64,000 nucleotides of DNA, taken from positions 452,001-516,000 of the forward strand of contig OZ025780.1 in NCBI GenBank assembly GCA_964019425.1. The letters are read 5' to 3'. A program made the translations under genes and the position numbers. Below are positions 1-10,287 of this stretch, in pieces; the stretch's first letter is position 1, and every line of letters begins with the position of its first letter. The notes beneath the pieces are model-generated. The model worked only from the letters and a program-made list of their open reading frames with translations. It did not search any database and had not been told where the DNA came from. The stretch is from Flectonema sp. DT1601 (Eukaryota > Euglenozoa > Diplonemea > Diplonemida > Diplonemidae).

Positions 1-126
1 CCATGCTAATGAATAGTCAAGGGGACGTTTATCATTTGTACTTTGTGAATTTTCTGTTTCATCTTCTCGACTGATATCAATACCCCACTTGGTATGTCTT
101 CCTCCTCCCCAAAGTACTGACGCCAT
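1..126 (-). CDS. N-terminus of an unidentified protein (runs off the left edge)
   Basis: The minus strand reads open from an ATG at 126 to the window edge, giving 42 codons that begin MASVLWGGGRHTK. A pyrimidine tract ending TTCACTTTCAG lies just upstream, with AG at 143-144. This leaves a 16-nt leader before the ATG, the same arrangement as at the other starts in this window. No domain can be recognised in so short a piece. The visible part is hydrophilic, with an acidic, Ser/Asn-rich patch. It is the last gene of the one-way series and follows the WD40-like gene. Confidence 0.6.
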   Translation of the reverse strand, partial: MASVLWGGGRHTKWGIDISREDETENSQSTNDKRPLDYSLAW

Positions 127-381
127 ACAACTACTTTATTACCTGAAAGTGAATAAAGTAACACCTAGAGTAGACCAATTAGTATTCTTCAGAATATAAA
201 GGAAATCGCCAACCCCCGTTGTAGACAAACGAGGAGTGACAGTTGCTCGGTTTTGGTTAAACAAGAAAAAAACAAAAACAGTCAAGAAGGAATCTAATCG
301 AAGGAAGGGGAAGTAGACGGTACGCTGACACGAAAACGTTCCTAAAAGAAGGTTTTATTTAAGCTGCTTCACTTGACCAAC

Positions 382-2232
382 TCAACCACCAGAACTAGAA
401 GCTTGCGCGTACATCAGCTCTCTAATGAATGATAGATCAGGTGGAGGTAGTTTCTTCAAAACAGCTGCTTTGACAACAAGTTCTGCCGACCCTTCCATTG
501 CAGCAACCTTCAGAAGTGCACTTGGATCTGTGACTTCTGTCCAGCTGTAATTGTTACCACGAAAAGTTGCAAAACTACGACCAGAATTATATTCCAAAAT
601 ACAACCCGTTGAAGTTCCGTGGATTCGTTTTGGACACTCAGTGTTGGTTGGGTTGAACTTCGCACTCCAAACGATCTTAAGAGAAGCTAATGAGATGCAT
701 TCTGTTCTCTTCCTTCCAGATAATATTAATCTGTCTTCTTTTGTGTATGAGATTGTGTGAAGCTTTCCAGCACTAAAACAATTATCAACAATACTTGAGT
801 AGATGATCTCTGAACGAGATTGATCTAAAACTGTTACTTTGATACTATCGTCTTGGGCTTCCAGTGATATCCTTCCAGCTGATGATTTCTGTGGAGCTGG
901 TGATTGTTGTGGCGGCGGCTCATCATCAGATCCAATTTGAATTTCGTTCTCCCTGACTGTCGGTTGTCTCGGTGGTGTAGTTGCTTTTCTTCTTTTTATA
1001 TTTTTATTTCTTCTTTTTTTTGAATTCCCTTCATTCTCTGAACTGCTAAACAGGTCTTCAAGATTTTTTTTCTTATCCGCAGGCTTCGGTTTTGCCGCCT
1101 TCGCTACAGGTTTTAATCCTTTTCTTTGTCGTAATTTTTCTTTGGATTTTTCACGTTCTTTTTTAGTCATTTTTGGGAGGGGATTTCCTTCTGGTTTTGA
1201 AGACTTGAAACCTTTTGCTAAAGAATCAACAGCTAGTTTAACCAAACCATCACCGCCTGCGATTGATATTATATTTTTATCAGATGAATCGACGAACGAA
1301 CAGAGCGACGGTGATCGACCGTGAAAGAGATCAAGACACCACAAAATACAATTCGAGTGGTAATTCCAACACAACACACCCCCTGGATAAGTTGTCGACA
1401 AAAAGACGTGATGATCACTACATCGATCTGAAAAAACTCCTTTTTGAATACTTCTACGCGGTTTTTTTATAGCAACTGGATGCATTTGAAGTTGCTTTGA
1501 CGGATTGCTTGATGAAAACATCTCGACCTCTAATGTAACAGCGCAGTCAATAAGTGTTATAAGTAGAATGCTACTTGAATGATGCCATGCAATGCAACAC
1601 GATCCTGGGATTGGTAATTCTGTTTCAGATTCGGAATCGGACGTGGCTCGGATTGCCGTGTCATTATTTTTAAAGATATATTGTCCACAATGACTTGATG
1701 TGTCTGGTTTGAATAGAGTAGCCTTATCACTTTCTAACACAGCCAGTAATCCGGATGTTTCACACCATGCTAGAGCTATTGCGTTTGATTGAAGTAGAAT
1801 CGGTTTTAGTTTGGCTTCCGGAGGGAAGATAACATCTCTACTGACGAGAGCAAGAGCACTTCCATGAGGTGTGTAGCAGGATGCTATGATGTCGCAAGGA
1901 GCTTTTCTAGTTCTAATTTTATTTCCCGTCTTGATGTCATAAACGTGACCAACACCACAACACGTCGCGAATAACTCTTTCATGTCACCAGACACAGAGA
2001 TGTTATCGACAGGTTTCGGTAGGATAGCTATGACTTCGTCATTGCCGTTAGTTTTCCATATCAGTTTCCAACTTCTTCCTCCCACAGTATTAAAACCAGC
2101 GTATGAGACTGCTATGAGACTATTTAAGACAAGACAGGTATCAGAAAGTATTAATTCCTTTTGATTTTTAAATATAGAATTCCAATTGCTAACCTCACAT
2201 GAGATTAATCCTTCAGCTGTCTGCTTCGGCAT
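382..2232 (-). CDS. WD40-like beta-propeller protein with a basic, nuclear-type linker
   Basis: An intronless frame of 616 aa starts at ATG 2232. The preceding codon is GTG, so the upstream extension is not a start. A splice-acceptor-like CCAG ends about 10 nt before the ATG. The first ~330 residues have the spacing of degenerate WD repeats (hydrophobic blades with GD/SGD turns, for example VSGDMKELFATC and AGGDGLVKLAV). Residues ~345-440 are Lys/Arg- and acid-rich with several nuclear-localisation-like clusters (KKRRNKNIKRRK). The C-terminal ~150 residues look like a further beta-rich segment and a helical tail. Chromatin or ribosome-biogenesis WD proteins have this build, but I cannot assign a family. 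Canonical WD dipeptides are mostly missing. Confidence 0.65.
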   Translation of the reverse strand: MPKQTAEGLISCEVSNWNSIFKNQKELILSDTCLVLNSLIAVSYAGFNTVGGRSWKLIWKTNGNDEVIAILPKPVDNISVSGDMKELFATCCGVGHVYDIKTGNKIRTRKAPCDIIASCYTPHGSALALVSRDVIFPPEAKLKPILLQSNAIALAWCETSGLLAVLESDKATLFKPDTSSHCGQYIFKNNDTAIRATSDSESETELPIPGSCCIAWHHSSSILLITLIDCAVTLEVEMFSSSNPSKQLQMHPVAIKKPRRSIQKGVFSDRCSDHHVFLSTTYPGGVLCWNYHSNCILWCLDLFHGRSPSLCSFVDSSDKNIISIAGGDGLVKLAVDSLAKGFKSSKPEGNPLPKMTKKEREKSKEKLRQRKGLKPVAKAAKPKPADKKKNLEDLFSSSENEGNSKKRRNKNIKRRKATTPPRQPTVRENEIQIGSDDEPPPQQSPAPQKSSAGRISLEAQDDSIKVTVLDQSRSEIIYSSIVDNCFSAGKLHTISYTKEDRLILSGRKRTECISLASLKIVWSAKFNPTNTECPKRIHGTSTGCILEYNSGRSFATFRGNNYSWTEVTDPSALLKVAAMEGSAELVVKAAVLKKLPPPDLSFIRELMYAQASSSGG

Positions 2233-2689
2233 CACCGGTAGGCTGGTTTTTTTAAAAATAAAAAAAAGAAATTATCCTTTACCAAGAATCAGACCTCCAC
2301 AGTATAATAATAAGGCAGTAGTGTACCTCAATAGGTTTAACTTCTTTTTTTTTTTTTTTTTTTGGTTAGCAAGGCAACACATAAAATAAAGAAGAAGAAG
2401 AAGGTGTGAAAATAAATATAAAAAAAAATAAGATGCAGTGCAGAAACACGCAATAATAATAAAATAACTGAAAGGGGGGGAAATTGATACTTTTTTTGAG
2501 GTAAAACATGGGAAGGAAAAAAAAAAAAAAAGTAATCCTTTGAATAGCCTTACGGCGTTCAGTTGGGTGATGCACAACATTGTAGTGTGGCATAATTTCA
2601 AACAACCGATTCACCTCCGAATGATCTCCGAACACAGAAGGTAATAATATTGTTGTCAAACTGCTATTATTTCAGCCATGATGGAAACT
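2233..2689. other. Spacer between the FN3 gene and the WD40-like gene
   Basis: This 457-bp AT-rich spacer holds T and A homopolymers (T tract near 2343-2362, A tract near 2518-2532) and a GAA-rich run near 2390. The only signal seen is the acceptor-like tract for the WD40-like gene at 2243-2270. The short frames here are homopolymer artefacts. Confidence 0.5.
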
Positions 2690-3925
2690 TTAACTTGCAG
2701 CAGAGAGGAGATTGCTGGCTGTGTTGTTGTTGTTGCTTTGTTCGCGAATCGATATCATGTAACTGAATCGCATTGGCATGAAGAAAATAAAAACATAAAA
2801 ACAACCATACCTGTGAGACACTACTGGATGAATAGAATTACGTGTTTTAGCAATTAGCAGGTGAACAGAATCAGTGTGTAGTTGTGGAAGCGGACGGGTG
2901 ACAAAGTGAATAGAGACGTGTCTCTTTGGTGTTGAAGAACCTTTTACCATTGCCTCATCAAAAACTGATAACACTGTCCCGTGATAAGTCGTGTTCGGTT
3001 CTAGGCCGCATATGTCAGCAGAACGAGAGCGGGTTGTTATGGTTTTGAAAAATGATTTTCCGTAATTCTCAGATACCATCACCCGAAAGCTTTCAGGTTG
3101 GATTCCCAACGGTGAATCCCACTTCAGCCTCACAGTGTTACTATCAATGTGATTGATTGTTAACGATTTCGGATTTAAATGCGACTTGCTGTTGTTTTTT
3201 CTAACAACGTGAACAGGATGGGGTGCCCTCGTTAATCGATTCTTGTTCTTACTCCCATCAAGAGTTACAAAAGGCGTCGTTGTCGGAGGCAATCTTGTTG
3301 ACGGCACACCACCGGGTCTTCTTATACTTTTCACTATTAACTTGTGTTGTTTATCTCGTTCTTTTTTACATAATTTAGTTTTTTGTCGTTCTCTTGTCTG
3401 TTTCTCAGGATCCTCACAAGAAACAGCAGCTCTTTTAACGATATTGTTTTTGGAAGCTGACACAGGAGAGAGTTTCGGAGTTGCGATGGAAGTCCGCGTA
3501 GTACTGTTCACTTTTGTTGATGTTCGGCTTGAAGGTCGTTTTAGTTTTGCAGCAGTAGCCACCGGATGTGATTTTTTTTCAATAATTTTCTTCTCATTCG
3601 GAGATGCTTTACTTGAGTTGTAGCTGGAATTTGAATTACTGTAGCTTCCTGTCCTTGAAAAGGATGTGACTGCTGTCTCAGGTGAGTTCAGGTTATGCTG
3701 TTGAACAGGGGAGCTCATGCTGTATGAATCAGAGAACGATTCGCTTGATATTGACGATGATTGACTTTGTTGCTGAGTCTTTTCATCACTACTACTGTTG
3801 GATGTTAAATCATTAATTTCATTACCAGCATCTGATTTCTTTTCATCATCAGCTGCCGATGAGTAGGATGACGAGTCAATGTCTACTTCGTCACTATCAC
3901 TGCTATAGTCCTCTTCATCATCCAT
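2690..3925 (-). CDS. Ser-rich protein with one fibronectin type III domain
   Basis: The frame starts MDDEEDYSSDSDE. AG lies 11 nt upstream of the ATG, behind the tract CTCTCATTCCTTTTCAG. The first ~125 residues are acidic and Ser-rich low complexity. Residues ~125-245 are basic and Ser/Thr-rich. Residues ~252-348 form an FN3-like fold, with the core LTINHIDSNTVRLKWDSP and the typical L-x-P-N-T-T-Y turn. A GTATGG donor (2810) and a GATTCAG acceptor (2763) bound a possible 48-nt intron that keeps frame, so the protein is 411 aa if retained or 395 aa if spliced. There is no signal peptide, so a cytoplasmic or cytoskeletal scaffold is more likely than a surface protein. The specific function is unknown. 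Confidence 0.7.
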   Translation of the reverse strand: MDDEEDYSSDSDEVDIDSSSYSSAADDEKKSDAGNEINDLTSNSSSDEKTQQQSQSSSISSESFSDSYSMSSPVQQHNLNSPETAVTSFSRTGSYSNSNSSYNSSKASPNEKKIIEKKSHPVATAAKLKRPSSRTSTKVNSTTRTSIATPKLSPVSASKNNIVKRAAVSCEDPEKQTRERQKTKLCKKERDKQHKLIVKSIRRPGGVPSTRLPPTTTPFVTLDGSKNKNRLTRAPHPVHVVRKNNSKSHLNPKSLTINHIDSNTVRLKWDSPLGIQPESFRVMVSENYGKSFFKTITTRSRSADICGLEPNTTYHGTVLSVFDEAMVKGSSTPKRHVSIHFVTRPLPQLHTDSVHLLIAKTRNSIHPVVSHRYGCFYVFIFFMPMRFSYMISIREQSNNNNTASNLLSAAS

Positions 3926-4351
3926 TTGTTTTGTATCTGAAAAGGAATGAGAGTCGTATTATTATTTTTTTGTTAATTAATCATACAGAAATGTGACAAA
4001 AAAGACTTTACAGAGATCTCGTTAAGCAGTTATAAGTTTTTTTTTTTTTTTTTTTTTTTTTTCACACAAAAAAAAAAGAACTATCTAATTAAAAAAAAGA
4101 AAAAATTGAAAATATACACATCAAAAAAAAAAAAAAAATCCACACCAATTAAACAAATGAAGAATAATAGATCCCCTCTATGAGGGTCAATAACTAAAAA
4201 GGGTAAAAAATAAGTCGAAAATCTAATAACCTTTCTTTAACAAAGAAGGTTCATCAGCTCACAGTAACCGCTCTTCACTAAGAGGGCTGATACTAAAGTG
4301 TAGTTTAGTTTGGTTTGGTTTGTAAGGAGGTTTCTCTTCTCTCAAAGGGTG
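3926..4351. other. Spacer with three adjacent hairpins downstream of the kinesin gene
   Basis: Beyond the T and A homopolymers (4038-4062, 4120-4138), three potential stem-loops lie close together. CCCTC (4074-equivalent block at 4174-4178) pairs with GAGGG (4182-4186). AACCTTTCTTT (4228-4238) pairs with AAAGAAGGTT (4242-4251) with one bulge. ATCAGC (4253-4258) pairs with GCTGAT (4286-4291), enclosing CTCTT/AAGAG (4271-4275/4280-4284). They sit just 3' of the kinesin stop. They may be 3' UTR structure, a processing signal or a small RNA. Confidence 0.4.
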
Positions 4352-6589
4352 TTATCCCAACCCAAGAGATTGAGAGAGAGAGATTGACAATCGGTGTTCT
4401 GTTTCTTCTTTCATCGCACATATTTTTTTATTCTTGTGGATTTCTTCTTGGATTCGAGCAGTGAGGGCACAATTCTCTCTAGTCAAACGTTTCATTTCTC
4501 TCCTCAAGTACTCAGCTTCCACATAAGACTCAGAGCTATTGAGTTCGTTGACAGCATTCCTAACTCTGGTGGAACACTCATCTCTGGTAGCGTTGACTAT
4601 TGAGGTGCATTCGTCATTTCGTTTTTGAAGTTTCTCTTCAGCAATGGTGCATTGAGACGCTAATTTATCAGCCACTAGATTCAATGAGTCGATGTTCGAT
4701 TCCATTTTTCTCTTTTCTTCATTCCATTGAACTTGCTCTTGTCTTAATTTTGTTAGAGTTGCTGTCTGTGTTTGCTCTGCGTCTTTTAGCTCTGTAGAAG
4801 ATTCATGTAAAGCTCCCAACTCATCTGTTAGCTTTCTAATTTCCTTCTTGTTGGTTTCTGTGGTGTTCACCAACCTCTGTTTTATGTTATTTTTCGAATT
4901 TCGTAATCCTTCATTCTCTTCAATAAGAGCCTCCACCTCTTCTGAGTACGTAGTTTTAATGAGACTCACTTGTTCTTCCAGTTCGGCAATCTTTTCATCT
5001 TTCGCGTCGACGTCGGTTGCAACAATCGAGTATTCGGATTCCTTCTTTTCCAGAACTGATTCCATTCTGTCGAGTGTCCTTTCAAGTTCTACGATGTAAG
5101 CTTGTTTAGAGTTGTTATCTTTTTGTAAACTGCTTACAGTCTTTTGAAGTCGAGATTCAGCTCCTCGTAGCTGATCAATATCAGAAGTAGCATCACGGAG
5201 TTGAGATTCTCTTGTTTCCAATTTAATAAGAAGTGTTTCATACATTGTCTCGTAATCAGGTTTGGAATCATCTGTTTGAGTATTTGATGAATCTGTAGGC
5301 TGGTTGGATGTCTCTGTGTCAGAAAGTTGTTCTTGCAGCTGCTGAATGGTTTCCTCTCTGTCGAGAAGGTCTGACTTGTGTTGCCGCTGAGCTGCTCGTA
5401 GATTTGTTTCCAGTTCTTCAACAGTGCGGATGAGTTGAGCATTTTTAGTTCTCGACTCAAACTGTTCAGATACAAGTTTTGTGTAACTCTCAGTACAGTT
5501 ACCTTCTGTTGTTCTTCTTGGTATCTCTTTCACAGTTTGTGGTTCAGTGATACTGTTTTTTAACGTCAACAACTCTTGTTCTAGTCGAATGCATTTTTGA
5601 CGCCAATCTTCTTGTCTTCTTACTTTTGGTTCACTTTTTACTTTCATTGCACGCTGACCAAACTGGCAAGTTGATAGAGATTCCCAAACACTTACAGGAG
5701 TTGGGGACATAGTCACAATAACTGAAGTCTTACCACTTCCTCCAAGTGAATCTTGTAACAGTTTTGTAAGAATTGAGTCTCTGTAGGGAATGTGAGAATG
5801 CTTTGCATCACTCAGACTCGATACAACGTTACCCAAATGTGACAGCGATTGATTAATAAATTTTGCTTCCTGAAGACGATCTCCACTACAATGAGTTTTT
5901 GAAACCCTCTCTGAACCTGCGAGATCAACAAATGTTAACGAACCAGACACTGTTCCTGTTCCGTCTTGCAATGCTGTTCTCAATCTTATTATTAAACATG
6001 AATGTGATCTGGATGATGTTGCATTCATTCGAGTCAGAGCTGTAGATCTATTATTCTGACAGCTCACTATAAATTCATTCGCCTCATCCAAAGATGTACA
6101 CGTCTTACAATTAGCTCCTTGTAACATTGTAACTCCATCAGCATCTCGACGTAGTAGGACTTGCTCTTGACCTGGGCAGGTTAAATCTTGAATTTCTTCA
6201 TTATAAATTTGAATATTTTGTATTGTGATCAAATCAGTTTCGCTATTCACTATTGAAAATAAATATTCCAACGACCTGATTGTTATTCCGTCTTCACCCG
6301 ATAAGGTATATGTTTTTCCACTACCACTTTGACCATAACACATTAGAGTGCATTGATGACCACGAATCGCTTCATCTATGAGGGGTTTAGCAGTTTGTAA
6401 GTAGACCATTTCTTGGGTAGACTCACCGTCAAATACTTCACTGAATCCAAATCTTGGTTTGTCAAATGAATTTCTACAAACTTCAACAACACCACCGTAC
6501 TCATCAGTTCCCTCGTGACATACTACTCCCCCTCTGTCGTGAGGTCCCATATCTTTTCTAACTCTTGCGTATACTTTTATAGGTTCCAT
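4352..6589 (-). CDS. N-terminal-motor kinesin
   Basis: This intronless 745-aa frame is an ATP-driven microtubule motor. The motor domain fills residues 1 to ~320 and has the expected signatures: P-loop GQSGSGKT at 86-93, switch I NATSSRSH at 189-196, switch II VDLAGSER at 221-228, and the HIPYRDSILTKLLQDSLGG block at ~266-284. Residues ~325-745 are charged heptad-rich coiled coil, as expected for a dimerising stalk, and no separate tail domain is visible. The N-terminus starts directly with the first motor strand. A likely acceptor (GTTTTAG) ends 29 nt upstream of the ATG. The subfamily cannot be fixed from the motor alone. Confidence 0.95.
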   Translation of the reverse strand: MEPIKVYARVRKDMGPHDRGGVVCHEGTDEYGGVVEVCRNSFDKPRFGFSEVFDGESTQEMVYLQTAKPLIDEAIRGHQCTLMCYGQSGSGKTYTLSGEDGITIRSLEYLFSIVNSETDLITIQNIQIYNEEIQDLTCPGQEQVLLRRDADGVTMLQGANCKTCTSLDEANEFIVSCQNNRSTALTRMNATSSRSHSCLIIRLRTALQDGTGTVSGSLTFVDLAGSERVSKTHCSGDRLQEAKFINQSLSHLGNVVSSLSDAKHSHIPYRDSILTKLLQDSLGGSGKTSVIVTMSPTPVSVWESLSTCQFGQRAMKVKSEPKVRRQEDWRQKCIRLEQELLTLKNSITEPQTVKEIPRRTTEGNCTESYTKLVSEQFESRTKNAQLIRTVEELETNLRAAQRQHKSDLLDREETIQQLQEQLSDTETSNQPTDSSNTQTDDSKPDYETMYETLLIKLETRESQLRDATSDIDQLRGAESRLQKTVSSLQKDNNSKQAYIVELERTLDRMESVLEKKESEYSIVATDVDAKDEKIAELEEQVSLIKTTYSEEVEALIEENEGLRNSKNNIKQRLVNTTETNKKEIRKLTDELGALHESSTELKDAEQTQTATLTKLRQEQVQWNEEKRKMESNIDSLNLVADKLASQCTIAEEKLQKRNDECTSIVNATRDECSTRVRNAVNELNSSESYVEAEYLRREMKRLTRENCALTARIQEEIHKNKKICAMKEETEHRLSISLSQSLGLG

Positions 6590-6845
6590 TTTTATATATT
6601 TTAATATTCCTTAAACAACTAAAACATTAACAACAATAACAGAACCATAAACATTAATTAGATCAACCTACAACACCAAAACACGACAATCAAATAGGTC
6701 TACGCCAAAACTCAACAATGCTACACTGCGGTTATTAGTACTCAACATTATAACTTTGACGAACTCACCTTCAGTGAGGAAAGACTCTACTACGAAACTT
6801 AGAAAAACTTAACAATAAAAAACGACAGTACACGGCATCCACTCG

Positions 6846-9800
6846 TCCAACTCTGTGAACAGTCGCACACACAAACATCGTTATCCTGTAGCGGGGAAAG
6901 GAATGAGTGATGATCTAATGTCAGCATCACAATAGTCACGACAAGAAAACGATCGATTCATGCGGTGGGAAGCAGAAGAATGCCAACACACCCGCAGGAT
7001 GGAAGAAAACAAGGAAAAAGAAAATAGAAACGGAGAGGAAAGGGGAGGGGAAAGGAAGTGAAATACCACTAATTCCCTCACAAGAAGAACTCAGTCACAG
7101 ACACCAGTAGATCAGCGGATCAAGACCATCTACGAATAAGACTCAAGTGATGGGAAGTGGTGTTATAATATGGATCGCATGTAATATTTACATGTCATAT
7201 TTCAAAAACCTTTTCAAAACAATTCCATAACAAGAGATCACATCAATGCCGGGATAAGATAAAGATTGCAAAAGCGGCAAGGCTGTGCACCTGAAACGAA
7301 ATTGAGTGAAGAAACCATTCTATTTTTAGTTTGATAAATTAGTTTGTTTTTGGCAGCAGAGCTATCTCGAAACGAAAAACCACTTTTCTCAAAACAGCGT
7401 TTTCGTCGAGTCAATGATAAAACAGGCGCGGTGAGCAGAATGTGAAATCTTTTTCACGTTCCTTGCGTCCCCGCGAAGGGAAAAAAAAAAAAAAAAAGAA
7501 ACGTTTCCAAAAAAGCAATCCGAAGACGCAGAGAAGTCAGTAATGCGTTAAATAAAAACACGACACCACCTGGAAAGCGGTGGAATGATTCATTCACTGG
7601 TGAAAGGAAACAAAAGACCGCACCTCACCCACTGCTGCATGTGCCTCACGAAAAAACACTGATGACCGATTAACAACAACAACAACTTTCGGTCAACTCT
7701 CTCGTGACTCGGCACAGCTCTATAATTGTACTCCGCCCGTACAACTTGATGCACCTCCGATGACCTTCCTAAGAAGGCTGCGGGGATGCTTGCTGTGAGC
7801 AAGGTCGGCCAAATGTCAAAGGAAAAAATAAGATTTTGCGGATAACGAGTTGTTTGTGTTGGGAAGGGGGGGGCATATAATGAGGTGGGAAAAAACAACC
7901 AGTTTTAAAAAATAGAATAGAGAGAAGTGCAAGAAAAATAAGTAAATTCAAAAAAAAAAGAAGCAGAAAACAAGGCAGACATTTATAAGGACATATCATG
8001 TGGTCCATTCAAATGCGCTGTTCCTTTTGCTCCTACAAACAAGTGGAGCATCCCAAAACTCCATTGAATGCTGGTCCACGACTCTTCTGACACCACAGCG
8101 CAGGAAGGGCTGCCTGGTATCCGAACACGGCGACGTGGCTGCTGTCAGTCTGAGCAACTGGAAGCTCAACCGCCTCACCTCTCGCGACATCCAAGCGGAA
8201 TGCGGTCATTGGGAACCCCGCTCCGTTCACTTCGATCTTCGGAGCACAGGATCCCGCAGTCCATCCAGCGGCCGGAAGGCTCGCTGGGAATCCCAAGTTC
8301 TGAGTCTTCGAGCAAGGTGGGCAGTGGTACACCACAACCAAGAACGTGCACGACGCGCTGTCTCCGCACTCCACTTCGAACTTCGCTCCTGCCGCCACTG
8401 GAAGGGCAGGAAAGAACGCGTCCATCTGAGAGTACACGTCAGGAACCTGCACCAGGTTGAGACCCTGTCCAGACACAGCGGTCGCTCCACTGACTGGGGT
8501 CAGGGCGAGCTCAACTCCATTCTGTCTCACTCCGTAGAAAGGAACACGGCAGCACGATTCCAACTTGCACGGGAAAGTCGCGCACGCGGTGCTCACCGGA
8601 AGTGGAAAAGGGGAAGCAGCTGGGCACATCGAACCTGCTGGCAGAGTCTCACAAGTGGCGAGGAAGGTTTCAGTTTCCCTCTTTCTCGACGATTGCATTT
8701 CGAAGAAGGTGATTCCGTATCCAGCACTCTTGTAAAAGGCGTGTGGTCTGAAGTTTGGTCCGATTTCGTAGAACTGTCCTTGGGCTACCCCGTGGTCTGA
8801 GTACTCTTGGCTGACAATTCCTGTTTGTTTTTTTTAATAATAACAACAACAACAACCGTTACTCTTGACCATATGCGCCACATAAAAAACACGAAAATAT
8901 CAAAAAAAAAAGAAAACATGACAAGAAGGAAGAAGGCAATTATATAAAATCACAAACCGTTGTATCCCAAAGCACTATTTTCAATCCAACTGACGACGTA
9001 TCCTCCCCAACCCTGGGCACCGATCCCCGTGAGAGTGTGAAGAAGCTGCTGGTCATCAGCGGCCGTGTTCGAAGTGTGGCGAAGCTGCACGATCCCCGTC
9101 GTCGCTGAACCACTTCCATCGTACCTTCTCATGAAAAGTTTGCCGTTGTAGTTCCAGACAACTGCGAACCCTCCGCTTCCGGACAACGTGGCCACGCTTG
9201 GAAGCTCAGGTTGGGTACCGGCGAAGATTTCAGCTTGAGTTGCCGTCTGGCTCACTTGAAATGTTGTTCTGCTCAATCCTCCGGATGGCTGAATCGTTAC
9301 CTCGACACTTCCACGGGCTTCGTACGCAATCGCCCATCCGCCTCCCACCAAAGCAACCACCCGCGGTCTGTTTCCGAAGTCCGAAATCTCCTCCGCGTGA
9401 ACCGACCTGCTTCCATCAGCTGCGTACACCGAAAGGTACAACTTGTAACGAATGGCGCTGTGCCACGTCACCGCGAACCCTCCTCCCTCCAACATCGACA
9501 CGTCCGGGTGCCACTGACCCTGTCCGCTTGGGTCCACGAACTCCAATTCGTCGCTCAGCTTCACACCCGCGGAGTTGAAGATCGCCGTGTGCAGTGTTCT
9601 CCCCGTCTCCTCGACGTACACAATGACAAACCCTCCCTGCCTTCCGGAGATCACCGGCCAAGCGTACGGAGCCTCGTCGTTGTGATTCAAAGCCCAGAAC
9701 TTGAACAGGTCCGGCAGCTGTACTTCCACATCAGGTCCGGTCACGTGACCGTCGCAGTCGTAGGTCCTAATATGGTGCTTGCTCTTCGTCGCCAAGTCAG

Positions 9801-10018
9801 TTCGGTGTTCAACGTGACCACATGTAGGAAGCGGTGACGCCCCGATGACGAGGTAGTCCCCAGCAGGTGTCAGCGGCTGGCGGGTGTACGGCGAAGGAGT
9901 CGCTGATGCCGTCAGTGCCGCAACACCGACCGTGAAAGCTGCGCGAAGCATTATTTTTTTTTTTTTTTTAGTGAAAAAGAGATAACTGCGAGAGAAGCAA
10001 TAAAGTAATTATAATCCA
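6846..10018 (-). repeat. Dispersed copy 1 of the ~3.2-kb repeat unit
   Basis: This segment is nearly identical to 60600-63775. The offset is 53754 at its left end and 53757 at its right end, and only a few substitutions and homopolymer or triplet-length changes are visible. It contains one complete secreted-protein gene plus about 1.2 kb of downstream noncoding DNA (6846-8032), which includes the palindrome CATGTAATATTTACATG at 7178-7194. At the left edge (6846-6865) identity falls, with several mismatches in 20 bp. On the right, identity stops abruptly after 10018. I see no terminal inverted repeats or clear target-site duplication, so segmental duplication with gene conversion fits better than transposition. 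Confidence 0.9.
8033..9951 (-). CDS. Secreted Cys-rich protein, repeat-unit gene, dispersed copy
   Basis: Two exons (9951-8958 and 8820-8033) are joined across a 137-nt intron with a GTTTGTG donor and an AAACAAACAG acceptor; the reading frame is kept. The product is 593 aa. Residues 1 to ~18 look like a signal peptide (LRAAFTVGVAALTASA). Residues ~60-330 carry repeats built around GGFVIVY, GGGFAVTW, GGGWAIAY and GGFAVVW, with RYDGSG-type turns. This resembles the short repeats of bacterial secreted and RTX-associated proteins and is probably a beta-propeller or beta-solenoid. The C-terminal ~250 residues are rich in cysteine. The gene is far more GC-rich than its neighbours, as highly expressed genes here are (ATP synthase beta). 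A strong acceptor (TCTCTCGCAG) ends 34 nt before the ATG. The function is unknown; a coat, matrix or secreted adhesive protein is possible. Confidence 0.85.
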
Positions 10019-10287
10019 ATTTACAAATGACCAAAATACGATGTCACCTTACCACGAAGTCGATAAGTATAAACTTAAAAGTACGAAGATGACCATCAAA
10101 ATATAAAACAAGTACAAGTGTTCTAAATGCAAAAGCTCAAAATGAAGAACAACGGATGTGCTGATTCTAAAGCAAAGAATAATACACGGTTAAGATATGA
10201 ATAAAAGAAAAGGGTTCAAAATATACGTCCATTGCTATCATAGATAAGCCAAATGAGTAACCGAAAGAACCTTTGAGGATCACCATC
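9952..10287. other. Spacer upstream of repeat-unit copy 1
   Basis: The first 67 bp belong to the repeat unit and contain the acceptor-like tract and the 5' leader. From 10019 the sequence is unique and AT-rich. No gene or repeat is seen before the carrier-like gene ends at 10288. Confidence 0.5.

Noticed and set aside
8000-8800. Long plus-strand frames antisense to the repeat-unit gene (also at 61754-62554, 9211-9837, 62968-63594)
   Set aside because: They lie opposite GC-rich coding exons, where antisense frames stay open by codon bias. Splice sites, signal peptide and leader support only the minus-strand gene.
6846-10018. The repeat unit as a transposon
   Set aside because: No terminal inverted repeats, target duplication or mobility gene seen; tandem units point to duplication.
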